Source: Candidatus Jidaibacter acanthamoeba
GTDB taxonomy: Bacteria > Pseudomonadota > Alphaproteobacteria > Rickettsiales > Midichloriaceae
Assembly: GCF_000815465.1 (NCBI RefSeq)
Contig: NZ_JSWE01000092.1
Span: 1-64,000 of the forward strand
Length of the DNA stretch: 64,000 nucleotides
Direction: 5' to 3'
A model generated the notes under the pieces. That model was not told where the DNA came from. It saw only the letters and a program-made list of their open reading frames with translations, and made no database searches. Each line of letters opens with the position of its first letter. Within the stretch, counting starts at the first letter, position 1. Below, in pieces: positions 25,440 to 33,744 of the stretch. The translations under genes and the position numbers were made by a program.

Positions 25440-26180
25440 ATGGATCACTTTATAGATATACTGAATTTTCTTCAGGCAATATCATGGCCTATCGTTGCAC
25501 TCTTTGTATTTAAGTACTTTGCGCATCCTTTAAAGAGTATTATGGTATCAGTAAATGATGCTGTTCATGAAAGAGGTTTGAAGGTTTCAAGCCCTAGAGG
25601 AGTCGACGTAGAAATACCTGGAAATCAAGAGGAAATAGGAAATATTAAAGAATTTGTAACAAAGGCTGTCCCCCAAAAATATATGAAGGCGAGGCAAATT
25701 GAAACTACCCCTCTTGAACCTTTACAGGAAACAGCGGCTAATTCACCGCAAAGCGCTGAAGAGGTAGTTAGAATGCATGAAATAAGTTTAGTTAATGATA
25801 TATATTCTGCTATAAATACATTTTTAGAAGAGAATGAGGATAAGGAATCAGAAAAAGAACTTCTTAAAGGGTTGTTATGTGATGCATACATATCGCTATA
25901 TTTTGAACGTACATATCAGATAATTTTACCAAGCCAGTTAGCTTTACTTAAAAAATTAGCTGGCGCGGAAGATAAGGCGGTTGATAATAAAGAAATAAGC
26001 TCGATTTTTAAACTCCATGAAGCTGGGCAGCCTAAAATTTCTTCTGAAAAGTTAATAGATTTTCTACAAAAATCCGGCTTAGTTGTAAAGGAGAAAACCC
26101 AAATTAAACTTACTGATGAAGGGAGAGAATTTTTAGAATATATTTCTGCCAGAGGTTATGCTGCTAAGAAGATAAAATAA
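25440..26180 (+). CDS. Hypothetical membrane-anchored protein with winged-helix-like C-terminus
   Basis: 246 residues from ATG 25440; a TTG 21 bases upstream would add seven. One membrane helix lies near the N-terminus (ISWPIVALFVFKYF). A variable linker follows (about 45-105), then a helical region, and a C-terminal 40 residues (KISSEKLIDFLQKSGLVVKEKTQIKLTDEGREFLEYI) that reads like a small winged helix. A CAGGA sits 12 bases before the ATG. Family not recognised. A membrane-tethered regulator is possible but unproven. Confidence 0.7.
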   Translation: MDHFIDILNFLQAISWPIVALFVFKYFAHPLKSIMVSVNDAVHERGLKVSSPRGVDVEIPGNQEEIGNIKEFVTKAVPQKYMKARQIETTPLEPLQETAANSPQSAEEVVRMHEISLVNDIYSAINTFLEENEDKESEKELLKGLLCDAYISLYFERTYQIILPSQLALLKKLAGAEDKAVDNKEISSIFKLHEAGQPKISSEKLIDFLQKSGLVVKEKTQIKLTDEGREFLEYISARGYAAKKIK

Positions 26181-26370
26181 TATTTGCCTACCTTGTCGTG
26201 TCTGAATAGAATTACTGATAAATCGATGGGAATATATTGTAAACCATAATTTTAAAAAGGATAAAAAGTGTGTACTTTCCCATACAGTTGGGAAATAAAA
26301 AAGATTAATTTATTGCTTTTCTTATGTATTTTGGTTAAAGTTCTACTGATTTCATTAAAGAGGAATTAGT

Positions 26371-27258
26371 ATGGTTTCTAATCAAAATACTCGGAGTGCA
26401 ACCTTACTCGGTTTAATTGCAGTTATATTTTGGTCTACCCTTCCGATCGTTTCAATCTATACAAAAGGAATTCCTCCTTTTTTATGTCTTTCTATAGCTT
26501 ATTTTTTTGCATTTATAGTGCATATGATTTATTGGAAATATAAATACGGCAGCATTACGCTTAAATTTAAGCAGCCGTTAAACTATGTGTTGACCTATGT
26601 AATCGGAATATTCAGTTCTAATGCTACATTCTTAATTGCCATGCAACATGGTGACCCTGTTCTTTCTTATCTGGTATCTAATCTGTGGCCTATTTTTGCC
26701 TTATTCTTTGCTGCATTTCTTTTCAAAGAAAAGCTTAGTAATTTGCATTATATCGGTGCAGTCATCGGGTTCATCGGAGTTATTTTTATTTCAGCTAAAG
26801 ACGGCGGGATGAGTATGAAAGGAGAAGTATTATTCGGATTCATGATGGGTTTTTTGAATTCCGTTATTTGGTCATTTGTTTCTGTTATTAACAGAAAGTT
26901 CTCCGATATTCCTGCTGATTCGGTAGGGCTTCCCCTTGGAATTATATCAATATTAGCTTTTGTTACTCACATATTTGTTGAAGGGTCGACAGTCATATCT
27001 ACTCAACATTTATTAGCTATTATGTATCTTGGTATCGCCCCTTGGGGAGCTGCTTATACTATTTGGGGGTATGCCGTAAGGTTCGGTGATGTAAAAGCTG
27101 TTATGCTATTCGGGTACTTAATGCCGCTTCTAGGGGTAGTATGGATGATTCTACTTGGAAAAGCAGAGTTTAGTATGAATGTATTAATTTCAATGATTTT
27201 AATTTTGGTAGGGGCTAGTTTAGGCTCAATTAAACTATTTTTAAAGAATTCTAAATAG
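26371..27258 (+). CDS. EamA-family (drug/metabolite) transporter
   Basis: 295 residues with about ten membrane helices arranged as two EamA halves. The opening SATLLGLIAVIFWSTLPIVS resembles the YddG aromatic amino-acid exporter group. The first half ends IGAVIGFIGVIFISAKDGG, and the second contains GIAPWGAAYTIWGYAVRFGDV. Substrate unknown; such exporters and importers are numerous in Rickettsiales. A GAGGA ribosome binding site precedes the ATG. Its last 8 bases overlap the convergent thiN gene. Confidence 0.88.
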   Translation: MVSNQNTRSATLLGLIAVIFWSTLPIVSIYTKGIPPFLCLSIAYFFAFIVHMIYWKYKYGSITLKFKQPLNYVLTYVIGIFSSNATFLIAMQHGDPVLSYLVSNLWPIFALFFAAFLFKEKLSNLHYIGAVIGFIGVIFISAKDGGMSMKGEVLFGFMMGFLNSVIWSFVSVINRKFSDIPADSVGLPLGIISILAFVTHIFVEGSTVISTQHLLAIMYLGIAPWGAAYTIWGYAVRFGDVKAVMLFGYLMPLLGVVWMILLGKAEFSMNVLISMILILVGASLGSIKLFLKNSK

Positions 27259-27895
27259 TTTGTATTTTGCAATTGAGTTCATATATTAAATATGCGCTAC
27301 CCACAATTTTTATAGTTGCCTGCTCGGCTTTTAACGAGTTTGAGGTGCTTTCACTCAAGCCGAACTCTAGAGTATGATTATCCATATCATATTCTAAACC
27401 TTGAGAGGTAGTCGCTGCAAGCGGTGCGGCAAGTAGTGCGAGATTCGATTTCGGGATGCCTGAAATTATCAAAGTTGAGTTAGCAAACAATTCTAAATAT
27501 GACTGCTGTTCTTTAATTTTTATTCTGCATTGCTTTGAGTAATGTCTTTTCAGTAATCTATAATTCATTAAGCTATGATCAAGTCTCGTGCCGCCAAATG
27601 CATTTATAATTACAATTTCCGTTGCACCATTTTGTTTGCAAAAACTAATTCCTTTATCCAGATCAGTGCTGTTTTGATCATTAATTCTACGCAAAATTAC
27701 ATCAAGTTTTTTTAAATTAACTAAAGTTTCAGCAAAAATTGAGTCAAAATCTCCTACAACCGCGTAAGGTATTATATTAATGTTTAGCAGATGATTAGCA
27801 ATACCATCGAGTGCAATAATTTTTGCTTCCCCTACAATATCCTTTATCTCTTCCTTTGAAATGGTTAAAGAATTAGCAATTATAATAAACTTCAT
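27251..27895 (-). CDS. thiN: Thiamine pyrophosphokinase
   Basis: Transfers pyrophosphate from ATP to thiamine to make the cofactor TPP. The 214-residue protein carries the diagnostic VVGDFDSI, DQNSTDLDKGI and GGTRLDHSL motifs, followed by a C-terminal TPK-B1 beta domain (LALLAAPLAATTSQGLEYDMDNHTL). This implies thiamine salvage. It starts 15 bases after the phaC stop on the same strand, so it is probably co-transcribed with the PHA genes although functionally unrelated. Confidence 0.92.
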   Translation of the reverse strand: MKFIIIANSLTISKEEIKDIVGEAKIIALDGIANHLLNINIIPYAVVGDFDSIFAETLVNLKKLDVILRRINDQNSTDLDKGISFCKQNGATEIVIINAFGGTRLDHSLMNYRLLKRHYSKQCRIKIKEQQSYLELFANSTLIISGIPKSNLALLAAPLAATTSQGLEYDMDNHTLEFGLSESTSNSLKAEQATIKIVGSAYLIYELNCKIQTI

Positions 27896-27910
27896 CTTTA
27901 TTCCTCCTCA

Positions 27911-28957
27911 CTAATGCTCAAAATTCAATTTTATCCACTCGATAAGTGAAGGGGATATTGAATGCTTGTCACTGATTATCATCCCTAAATGCCCTGAATT
28001 CACAGCTTTTAATACGGATTTTCTAAATGCAATACCTAAAGGGAGAGTTGACAAAATAGGAGTAATTTTATCATTCAATGCCACGCCACAAAATGACTTT
28101 TGCTTTAATTTATCAGGAGTAATTATTTCTCCATTAATTCGCCATTCATTTAAATAGCTTTTATTTTGAATAACCAAATCCTGCATACATTCCAGAAATA
28201 GGGTGGTCGATATATCCAATCCGTCATTAGCCCAGTTCTCAAGCATAGCAAACTCATCAGGCTGGCATTCTCCTTTACCTAATTTAATATATTTATTATT
28301 AATCTCTCTATATTTTAAAAAGTAAAAAATAAGCTGAATTAAATGTTTTGAGATAGAAGGAGAGTTTTTATATAGGAAATTCAGTAATGCTGCATAATAG
28401 GGGCTCAAGGGGTAATCAAGGAAGCCCGGAGTATGAAAATTCCAAGGAGTTGAAAGAGTAATCAAACCATCCACTAAATCTGGGAATAATTGTGCAGCTG
28501 CAAGTGCAAATAACCCACCCATACAATAACCTGCAACAATCACTTTTCTTCCTTCTCTTTCTTTAACAAATTCAAGGAGCGGTTTTAAATGGTTGTTAAG
28601 GTAATCCTCGAAGTTAAAACACTTTTCTTCTTTAGGCTGATTCCACTCTATTAAATAAGGGTTAACTCCTGCGATCTTAAGCTTTTTAATAAGACTGCAT
28701 GATTCGGAAAAATCTAAGATATAAGCTTTGTTAATATGAGAGGGTATGAATACAAGCGGTACTCCCTTACCTTTAAAATGAAATAATTGAGTTGAACCGA
28801 TTTTTTTAACTAAATCTTTTGGTGAGCTATAAGTGCTTATATGAGAAGTGTTATATAGTTTAAGCCCTTTTTGTAGGTAATAATAATCGTTGTTTATCCG
28901 GTCTTTAAGTGTTTCCGGTATTGTTTTCCAATATTCTGATCCGTTCTTCAAGTTCAT
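27911..28957 (-). CDS. phaC: Poly(3-hydroxyalkanoate) synthase, class III-like PhaC
   Basis: Alpha/beta-hydrolase-fold PHA synthase that polymerises 3-hydroxyacyl-CoA. The lipase-like box is GYCMGG with the catalytic Cys. An Asp in GVALNDKITPI and a His in NSGHLGM complete the Cys-Asp-His triad. The size, about 348 residues from ATG 28957, suits class III/IV synthases, which need a partner subunit. A longer reading to 29041 would overlap the upstream small gene by 137 bases. The shorter start still overlaps it by 53. Partner and regulator genes lie directly upstream. Confidence 0.88.
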   Translation of the reverse strand: MNLKNGSEYWKTIPETLKDRINNDYYYLQKGLKLYNTSHISTYSSPKDLVKKIGSTQLFHFKGKGVPLVFIPSHINKAYILDFSESCSLIKKLKIAGVNPYLIEWNQPKEEKCFNFEDYLNNHLKPLLEFVKEREGRKVIVAGYCMGGLFALAAAQLFPDLVDGLITLSTPWNFHTPGFLDYPLSPYYAALLNFLYKNSPSISKHLIQLIFYFLKYREINNKYIKLGKGECQPDEFAMLENWANDGLDISTTLFLECMQDLVIQNKSYLNEWRINGEIITPDKLKQKSFCGVALNDKITPILSTLPLGIAFRKSVLKAVNSGHLGMIISDKHSISPSLIEWIKLNFEH

Positions 28958-29180
28958 TAACCCGGTTGCTGAGCTTAACGATTGCATTAAGTATGTCGTG
29001 AGATAAATTAATTCCGGGACTTGAACTGTCTTTATTTTCATAGAAATTTAAAATATTTTTCTGCAATTTTAAAAAATTTTCCGTCATTGCGTCGAGAACT
29101 TGAGGATCTTGAGTAAATTTTTGGGTTTGTTCCGTCCATTGTTTTAAAAGTTCCTCGAAAGGGTTTTGATTAGTTGCCAT
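28905..29180 (-). CDS. Small PhaE-like PHA synthase subunit
   Basis: 91 residues. The N-terminal half (NPFEELLKQWTEQTQKF...FLKLQKNILNFYE) and the final coiled coil (LSHDILNAIVKLSNRVNELEERIRILE) resemble a shrunken PhaE, the partner of class III PhaC; full PhaE proteins are about 350 residues. Its 3' end overlaps phaC in another frame, which implies translational coupling. The start ATG 29180 lies 45 bases from the divergent phaR start. A phasin-like granule protein is an alternative. Confidence 0.65.
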   Translation of the reverse strand: MATNQNPFEELLKQWTEQTQKFTQDPQVLDAMTENFLKLQKNILNFYENKDSSSPGINLSHDILNAIVKLSNRVNELEERIRILENNTGNT

Positions 29181-29225
29181 TTTTTCAGTATGATAAGTAT
29201 ATAAAGTAATTTTATAGGTTGAACA

Positions 29226-29717
29226 TTGCCAGAAAATAATAAAATTGTCATCAAAAAATATCCTAATCGTAGGCTTTATAACACTGCAATCAGTGCTTAT
29301 ATTACATTGGAGGAATTAAGTAATTTGATTAAAGAGGATTACAACATAATAGTTATAGACGCAAAAACCGGAGAAGATTTAACCAGGGTAACTTTAACCC
29401 AAATTATATTGGAACATGAATCTAAGGGGTATAGCCTACTTCCATTAGAGTTTTTAAAGCAAATAATAAAGCTTTATGATAACAACCTTTCATCAGTGTT
29501 TAATGCATATATAACTCATAGCATGGATTATTTTAAGAAAAATGAAAATAGTATGCAGGAATTCATGAGTTCTACAGGCGGGGGCAATTTCTTATTCACA
29601 AATAACTGGACAAAAATGTGGGAAGACTATAGTAAGAAAAATGCTGATTTTATGGAAGCAATGCTTAAAAATATGTCCGGGTTGAACCCTTCTTCCAACA
29701 ATAAAAAAGATAAGTAA
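29226..29717 (+). CDS. phaR: Polyhydroxyalkanoate synthesis regulator PhaR
   Basis: 163 residues. The N-terminal domain IVIKKYPNRRLYNTAISAYITLEEL is the diagnostic PHB_acc_N motif, followed by the accumulation-regulator repeat (LTQIILEHESKG, LPLEFLKQIIKLYDNNL). PhaR represses phasin and PHA genes and is titrated off DNA by PHA granules. It is divergent from phaE-like/phaC over a 45-base gap, so it could control both directions. The start is TTG 29226: no ATG or GTG is available before the conserved domain. The Asn/Ser-rich C-terminus ends 12 bases before hslV. Confidence 0.92.
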   Translation: MPENNKIVIKKYPNRRLYNTAISAYITLEELSNLIKEDYNIIVIDAKTGEDLTRVTLTQIILEHESKGYSLLPLEFLKQIIKLYDNNLSSVFNAYITHSMDYFKKNENSMQEFMSSTGGGNFLFTNNWTKMWEDYSKKNADFMEAMLKNMSGLNPSSNNKKDK

Positions 29718-29729
29718 TTTAAACGGGTA

Positions 29730-30287
29730 ATGAAATTTATGCAGCATGATGATCAAAATAAATGGTACGGAACAACTATTATATGCGTAAGGAAAGACGG
29801 GCAAGTGGTGATAGCCGGTGATGGCCAGGTGAGCATGGGGCACTGTGTAATGAAGTCTACGGCTAATAAACTGAGAACACTTGCAGGTGGCACAATTATT
29901 GCAGGGTTTGCCGGCTCAACCGCAGATGCTTTTACTCTCTTTGAAAAATTGGAAGAAAAATTGGAAAAACATCCGCAGCAACTACTCAGGGCTTCTGTTG
30001 AATTGGCTAAAGATTGGCGTACTGACAAGTATTTAAGGAAATTAGAAGCAATGCTGATTGTTGCAAATAAAGATATAACTTTAATTGTTTCCGGAACAGG
30101 TGATGTATTAGAACCTGAGCATGGTATAGCTGCGATAGGATCAGGTGGAAATTATGCACGTTCTGCCGCAAGAGCCTTAATTGATATTAAAGAGGTTAGT
30201 GCGGAGGAAATAGTTAAAAAATCTATGAAAATTGCAGCTGATATTTGTGTTTATACCAACCATGAAATTAGAATTGAGAAAATTTAG
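29730..30287 (+). CDS. hslV: ATP-dependent protease subunit HslV
   Basis: Peptidase of the HslUV proteasome-like complex, 185 residues. The short N-terminal extension before [11 protein letters not shown] would be removed to expose the catalytic Thr (Thr15 here). Other family marks are [36 protein letters not shown], and [17 protein letters not shown] near the C-terminus. ATG 29739 is an alternative start. The ATPase gene hslU, usually directly downstream, is absent from this window. The gene follows phaR by 12 bases and may share its transcript. Confidence 0.95.
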   Translation: MKFMQHDDQNKWYGTTIICVRKDGQVVIAGDGQVSMGHCVMKSTANKLRTLAGGTIIAGFAGSTADAFTLFEKLEEKLEKHPQQLLRASVELAKDWRTDKYLRKLEAMLIVANKDITLIVSGTGDVLEPEHGIAAIGSGGNYARSAARALIDIKEVSAEEIVKKSMKIAADICVYTNHEIRIEKI

Positions 30288-30410
30288 CTTTTTTATATAT
30301 AATAGATTTTAGTTTGTATATTAATAATAACTTAACATATTTTATGCTGCTTTTTATTAAAAAATAGTCATAATTTATGTATTAAATAAATGAATGTATT
30401 TGAGGTTGTT

Positions 30411-31151
30411 ATGGGAATAAAAAAGGCATGGAAAGAGGTTAAAAAAGCTGTAAAAGAAGTAGCAAAAGAAGTTAGTAAAGAAGTAAAGGCCAATGTCGGC
30501 GATGATAAGATGGAAAGAGCAGAGCAGTGTCTTGAATACTTAAACCAAGAGAAAGGCATAAAAATTTGCAATCTTGAATCAGGTAGGGAAGTAATAACCA
30601 AAAGTGATATTGCGGGTATCGGAATTAGTAGAAATATTGCTTTTGAACATCGCAAGGATTTTTGTTTGGAGGAATTCCTGAAAAAAGGTTTTGTTTCTTG
30701 TGATTTGTTAGATAGTTATAAGGTTGTTATGCCTGTGTTTCAAGAAACTCCTGCATCAGATGGAACAAACTTTAAAGCTGCAGCTGAATCAAGCGCTGCA
30801 ATATTACAAGTACATTATGACGGCGGTGAAATTGTAGCTATCCCGAATACTTCCGGAGATGATACTATTTCTATAGGTAAAGCGTCTAAGCTAAGCGGTA
30901 AGGAAATCAACGGGTGCAAATTTGTAGTTAGAGATTTTGCTGAAGAAAAAGCAATACTAGACTTTTCTAATTTTCCTGAAGCAACTTTTGAAGATTTGTT
31001 TATTACAAACATAAAGATGAATGAATTGGCTACAAAGGCTATACACTTGGCTGATGTTAACCCGGAATATTTGGTGTGCTTATATAATTACAGCGGTTCA
31101 TTAGTTGAAGATAGCTTCATCTTTAATGGCCAAGAAAATATGCACGCTTAA
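30411..31151 (+). CDS. Hypothetical protein with an amphipathic Lys-rich N-terminal helix
   Basis: About 246 residues from ATG 30411 (GAGGTTGTT just upstream); ATG 30390 would add seven. Family not recognised. The start (GIKKAWKEVKKAVKEVAKEV) is a strongly amphipathic helix with repeating Lys-Glu, as in membrane-surface or apolipoprotein-like helices. The rest is a mixed alpha/beta domain with no catalytic motif that I recognise. No signal peptide. A strong terminator follows. Confidence 0.7.
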   Translation: MGIKKAWKEVKKAVKEVAKEVSKEVKANVGDDKMERAEQCLEYLNQEKGIKICNLESGREVITKSDIAGIGISRNIAFEHRKDFCLEEFLKKGFVSCDLLDSYKVVMPVFQETPASDGTNFKAAAESSAAILQVHYDGGEIVAIPNTSGDDTISIGKASKLSGKEINGCKFVVRDFAEEKAILDFSNFPEATFEDLFITNIKMNELATKAIHLADVNPEYLVCLYNYSGSLVEDSFIFNGQENMHA

Positions 31152-31178
31152 ATGTAAATTAGAGATATAATCTATATT

Positions 31179-31210
31179 AGGTGTTTGCTTTATAAGTAAG
31201 CACCTTTTTT
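31179..31210 (+). terminator. Intrinsic terminator
   Basis: Stem AGGTGTTT (31179-31186) with AAGCACCT (31198-31205), one T-G pair, then TTTTTT. It lies 28 bases after the stop of the preceding hypothetical gene. Confidence 0.85.
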
Positions 31211-31345
31211 AATAAATATATTCCTAAATTTATATGAATAATATCGTTAAAATGAAATTATGTTAATAAATTATTATTTATTAACTTGAACAACTTTTTT
31301 AAAAATGGTAAGTTTTTCACACTTTATCATATTAGTTATAAACAA

Positions 31346-31939
31346 ATGGCACGCAGAAGCGATCACACAAGAGATGAATTAACCAAGCTAATATTGGATT
31401 CGGCTTTTAACCTGGTAAGTAAAAGCGGATATACCCAAGTAAGTACTAGAAAAATTGCTGCTGAGATAGGCTATACGGTGGGTACGTTATATAATGTTTT
31501 TACTAATCTGGATGATATATTTATTCATGTAAATGCAAGAATAATAGATATGCTTTTAAACCGTCTGAAAGCGGTGATTGATCAAGAGGCTGTTCCCGAG
31601 AAATCTATATATCTGCTTGCAGAAGAATACTTAAAATTCAGTAGAGAAGATTATAATTTATGGAATATATTATTTGAATACCGTTTTTCAAATAAGCAGA
31701 TATTACCGAATTGGTATACTAATAAAATTGCAGAGTTATTTGATCTCTTAGAGGGAGTTATATCTGATATTGCAAGCAATAAGACATCGGATATTAAATC
31801 TACCACTGCAATTATATGGGCAGGAATTCATGGTATTTGTTCACTCGGCACTAAAGGCAAGCTCGCAAGAATAAAGCTAGATAATCCGGAAGTTCTGGTT
31901 AAACAATTTATTAATGGCGTAATTGCTAACTTAAATTAA
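31346..31939 (+). CDS. TetR-family transcriptional regulator
   Basis: About 197 residues. The N-terminal TetR DNA-binding domain spans residues 5-55 (DELTKLILDSAFNLVSKSGYTQVSTRKIAAEIGYTVGTLYNVFTNLDDIF). The C-terminal ligand-binding half is mostly helical and includes a WAGIHGICSL segment. ATG 31346 gives the usual short basic lead (MARRSDHTRDE); the longer reading from TTG 31286 has no ribosome binding site. It is isolated, with no divergent partner gene that would reveal its target. Confidence 0.9.
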   Translation: MARRSDHTRDELTKLILDSAFNLVSKSGYTQVSTRKIAAEIGYTVGTLYNVFTNLDDIFIHVNARIIDMLLNRLKAVIDQEAVPEKSIYLLAEEYLKFSREDYNLWNILFEYRFSNKQILPNWYTNKIAELFDLLEGVISDIASNKTSDIKSTTAIIWAGIHGICSLGTKGKLARIKLDNPEVLVKQFINGVIANLN

Positions 31940-32001
31940 TAAGTTTTATGTCTTGGCAACTCTTTTGTTTCTTAAGGACTGGCAAAAACCCTAATAAATA
32001 A

Positions 32002-32835
32002 TTATTTCAGTGAAATAAAAGTCTTAATATACTTTGAATTATATAAATAAAAATCCGGGTAGTTGCCCATCTCTACGCTGATAAAGCGGGTTTTCTTAGA
32101 AACTGCATTAATAGCAATGTTAATTAACTGTTCTTTATTGGGCTTAATGGCTTTCATCTGCTTAACTTTAAAATCACCAAGTTTATTCATTTTTTTATCA
32201 AATGTGGTAATCTTTATATAGCTTAAACGTTGGGTAGTTGAACCGGTGTTTTTTACCCTTAAATTTATATCAACGGCTTGGGTTTTTAAGGTTGACGTAG
32301 TAGAAGTTTGCTGGACAATTTGACAGTTTACTTCATCAAAAATCAAGTTGCTGTAATTATAAACACCGACTTTTTTATACATTTTTTCGAGGCTCGGTAA
32401 TTTTTTAATTACGGCATCTCTATAAACTAATAAAGAAACTCCAGTTAATAATAAAGCAGCAATAAGAGTTATTAGTAACAAACTATAAAAGAAGAAGGTT
32501 TTTTTACGTTGAGGCGGGGTAATTTCAGGAGTGGTAACTTTTTTAGGACGTAGGGCATTTAAATCAAATTGCACTTCACTTCCCGTGCTCGCTTTAGGAG
32601 ATAAAGCAGTTTGCTTTAGCTCCTTTACTTCAGAAAGATTTTTATCCGGTAAAGGGGGCGGGGGAGGGACTATTTCCTTCTTTATTATTTCCTGATCTAA
32701 ATGAAACGGCTTTCGGGGAAGTGTGGCTACCCACTCATGCCCGCATTTGGAGCAGCGTACAAACCGGCCATGTTCACCGATAGCACTTTCAGGCACATTA
32801 AAACTAGTACTACAATTATCGCAAGTTACAATCAT
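32002..32835 (-). CDS. Zinc-ribbon, single-span membrane protein (MJ0042 type)
   Basis: 277 residues. The N-terminal zinc ribbon uses Cys5, Cys8, Cys28 and Cys31 (MIVTCDNCSTSFNVPESAI...FVRCSKCGHEWV). A Pro-rich linker follows (PPPPPLP, 57-63), one membrane helix at about 113-137, and an outer domain of about 140 residues that fits DUF3426. Common in proteobacteria; the function is unknown, with a role at the membrane suggested. Divergent from dapD by 87 bases. Confidence 0.85.
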   Translation of the reverse strand: MIVTCDNCSTSFNVPESAIGEHGRFVRCSKCGHEWVATLPRKPFHLDQEIIKKEIVPPPPPLPDKNLSEVKELKQTALSPKASTGSEVQFDLNALRPKKVTTPEITPPQRKKTFFFYSLLLITLIAALLLTGVSLLVYRDAVIKKLPSLEKMYKKVGVYNYSNLIFDEVNCQIVQQTSTTSTLKTQAVDINLRVKNTGSTTQRLSYIKITTFDKKMNKLGDFKVKQMKAIKPNKEQLINIAINAVSKKTRFISVEMGNYPDFYLYNSKYIKTFISLK

Positions 32836-32922
32836 GTTAAGAGGAATAAAATCATTTGTTATTGTTTATACCTCTATTTTAGGTATATTTTCAATTATAT
32901 TTAATTTGCTTCGAGTAAAAAT

Positions 32923-33744
32923 ATGGTAAATATAATCGATTTTATTGAGTCAGCTTGGGAAAAGCGTAACTCAACCTCAGATGCAACAAAAATTTTGGAA
33001 ATAAAAGTAAAAATTTTTCAAGTATTACAACAGCTGGATAAAGGAGAAATTCGAGTAGCCGAAAAAAAAGAGGGAGTGTGGCAAGTAAATGAATGGGTAA
33101 AAAAAGCTATTCTTTTATCATTTAAATATAATCATAATAGGATTATTTCCGATGAATCGGATTTTAAATATTATGATAAGGTGCCTTTAAAATTTGCTGA
33201 TTATACTGAAGATGATTTTAAAAATTCCGGCTTTAGAGTAGTGCCGGGCTGTATAGTACGCCATGGTGCCTATATTGCTGAAAATGTAATATTAATGCCC
33301 TCATTCGTAAATTTCGGTGCTTATATTGATAAGAGCACATTAATTGATACTTGGGCGACTGTCGGAAGTTGTGCTCAGATCGGGAAAAATTGTCACATTT
33401 CGGGCGGAGCAGGTATAGGGGGAGTTTTAGAACCGTTGCAGGCAAACCCGGTGATAATTGAGGATAATGTATTTATCGGGGCAAGAAGCGAAATTGCCGA
33501 AGGTGTAATTGTAGAACAGGGAGCTGTTATTTCTATGGGTGTATATATCGGTTCATCAACCAGGATTTATGATCGTGAGAAGAATGAAGTTATTTACGGT
33601 AGAATTCCCGCTTATTCGGTAGTGGTACCCGGGACGCTACCGAGTAGTGACGGCAAGACTAATACTTATGCAGCTATAATAGTTAAAAAAGTTGATGAAA
33701 AAACCCGCTCGAAAACTTCTTTAAATGAATTATTGAGGCCATAA
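32923..33744 (+). CDS. dapD: Tetrahydrodipicolinate N-succinyltransferase
   Basis: Succinylates tetrahydrodipicolinate in the lysine/meso-DAP pathway. The 273-residue protein has an N-terminal helical domain, then a left-handed beta-helix of hexapeptide repeats ([58 protein letters not shown]). The [17 protein letters not shown] segment is diagnostic for DapD. Its TAA is directly followed by the dapE ATG. Together with dapE and asd elsewhere in the window, it shows that DAP for peptidoglycan is made. Confidence 0.98.
   Translation: MVNIIDFIESAWEKRNSTSDATKILEIKVKIFQVLQQLDKGEIRVAEKKEGVWQVNEWVKKAILLSFKYNHNRIISDESDFKYYDKVPLKFADYTEDDFKNSGFRVVPGCIVRHGAYIAENVILMPSFVNFGAYIDKSTLIDTWATVGSCAQIGKNCHISGGAGIGGVLEPLQANPVIIEDNVFIGARSEIAEGVIVEQGAVISMGVYIGSSTRIYDREKNEVIYGRIPAYSVVVPGTLPSSDGKTNTYAAIIVKKVDEKTRSKTSLNELLRP

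Noticed and set aside
26276-26295. Hairpin TTTCCCA/TGGGAAA before the EamA gene
   Set aside because: A clear 7-bp stem but no T run on either strand, so neither a terminator nor a recognised regulatory element can be supported.
28958-29041. Longer phaC start
   Set aside because: It would overlap the PhaE-like gene by 137 bases, and the added residues do not look like a PhaC N-terminus.
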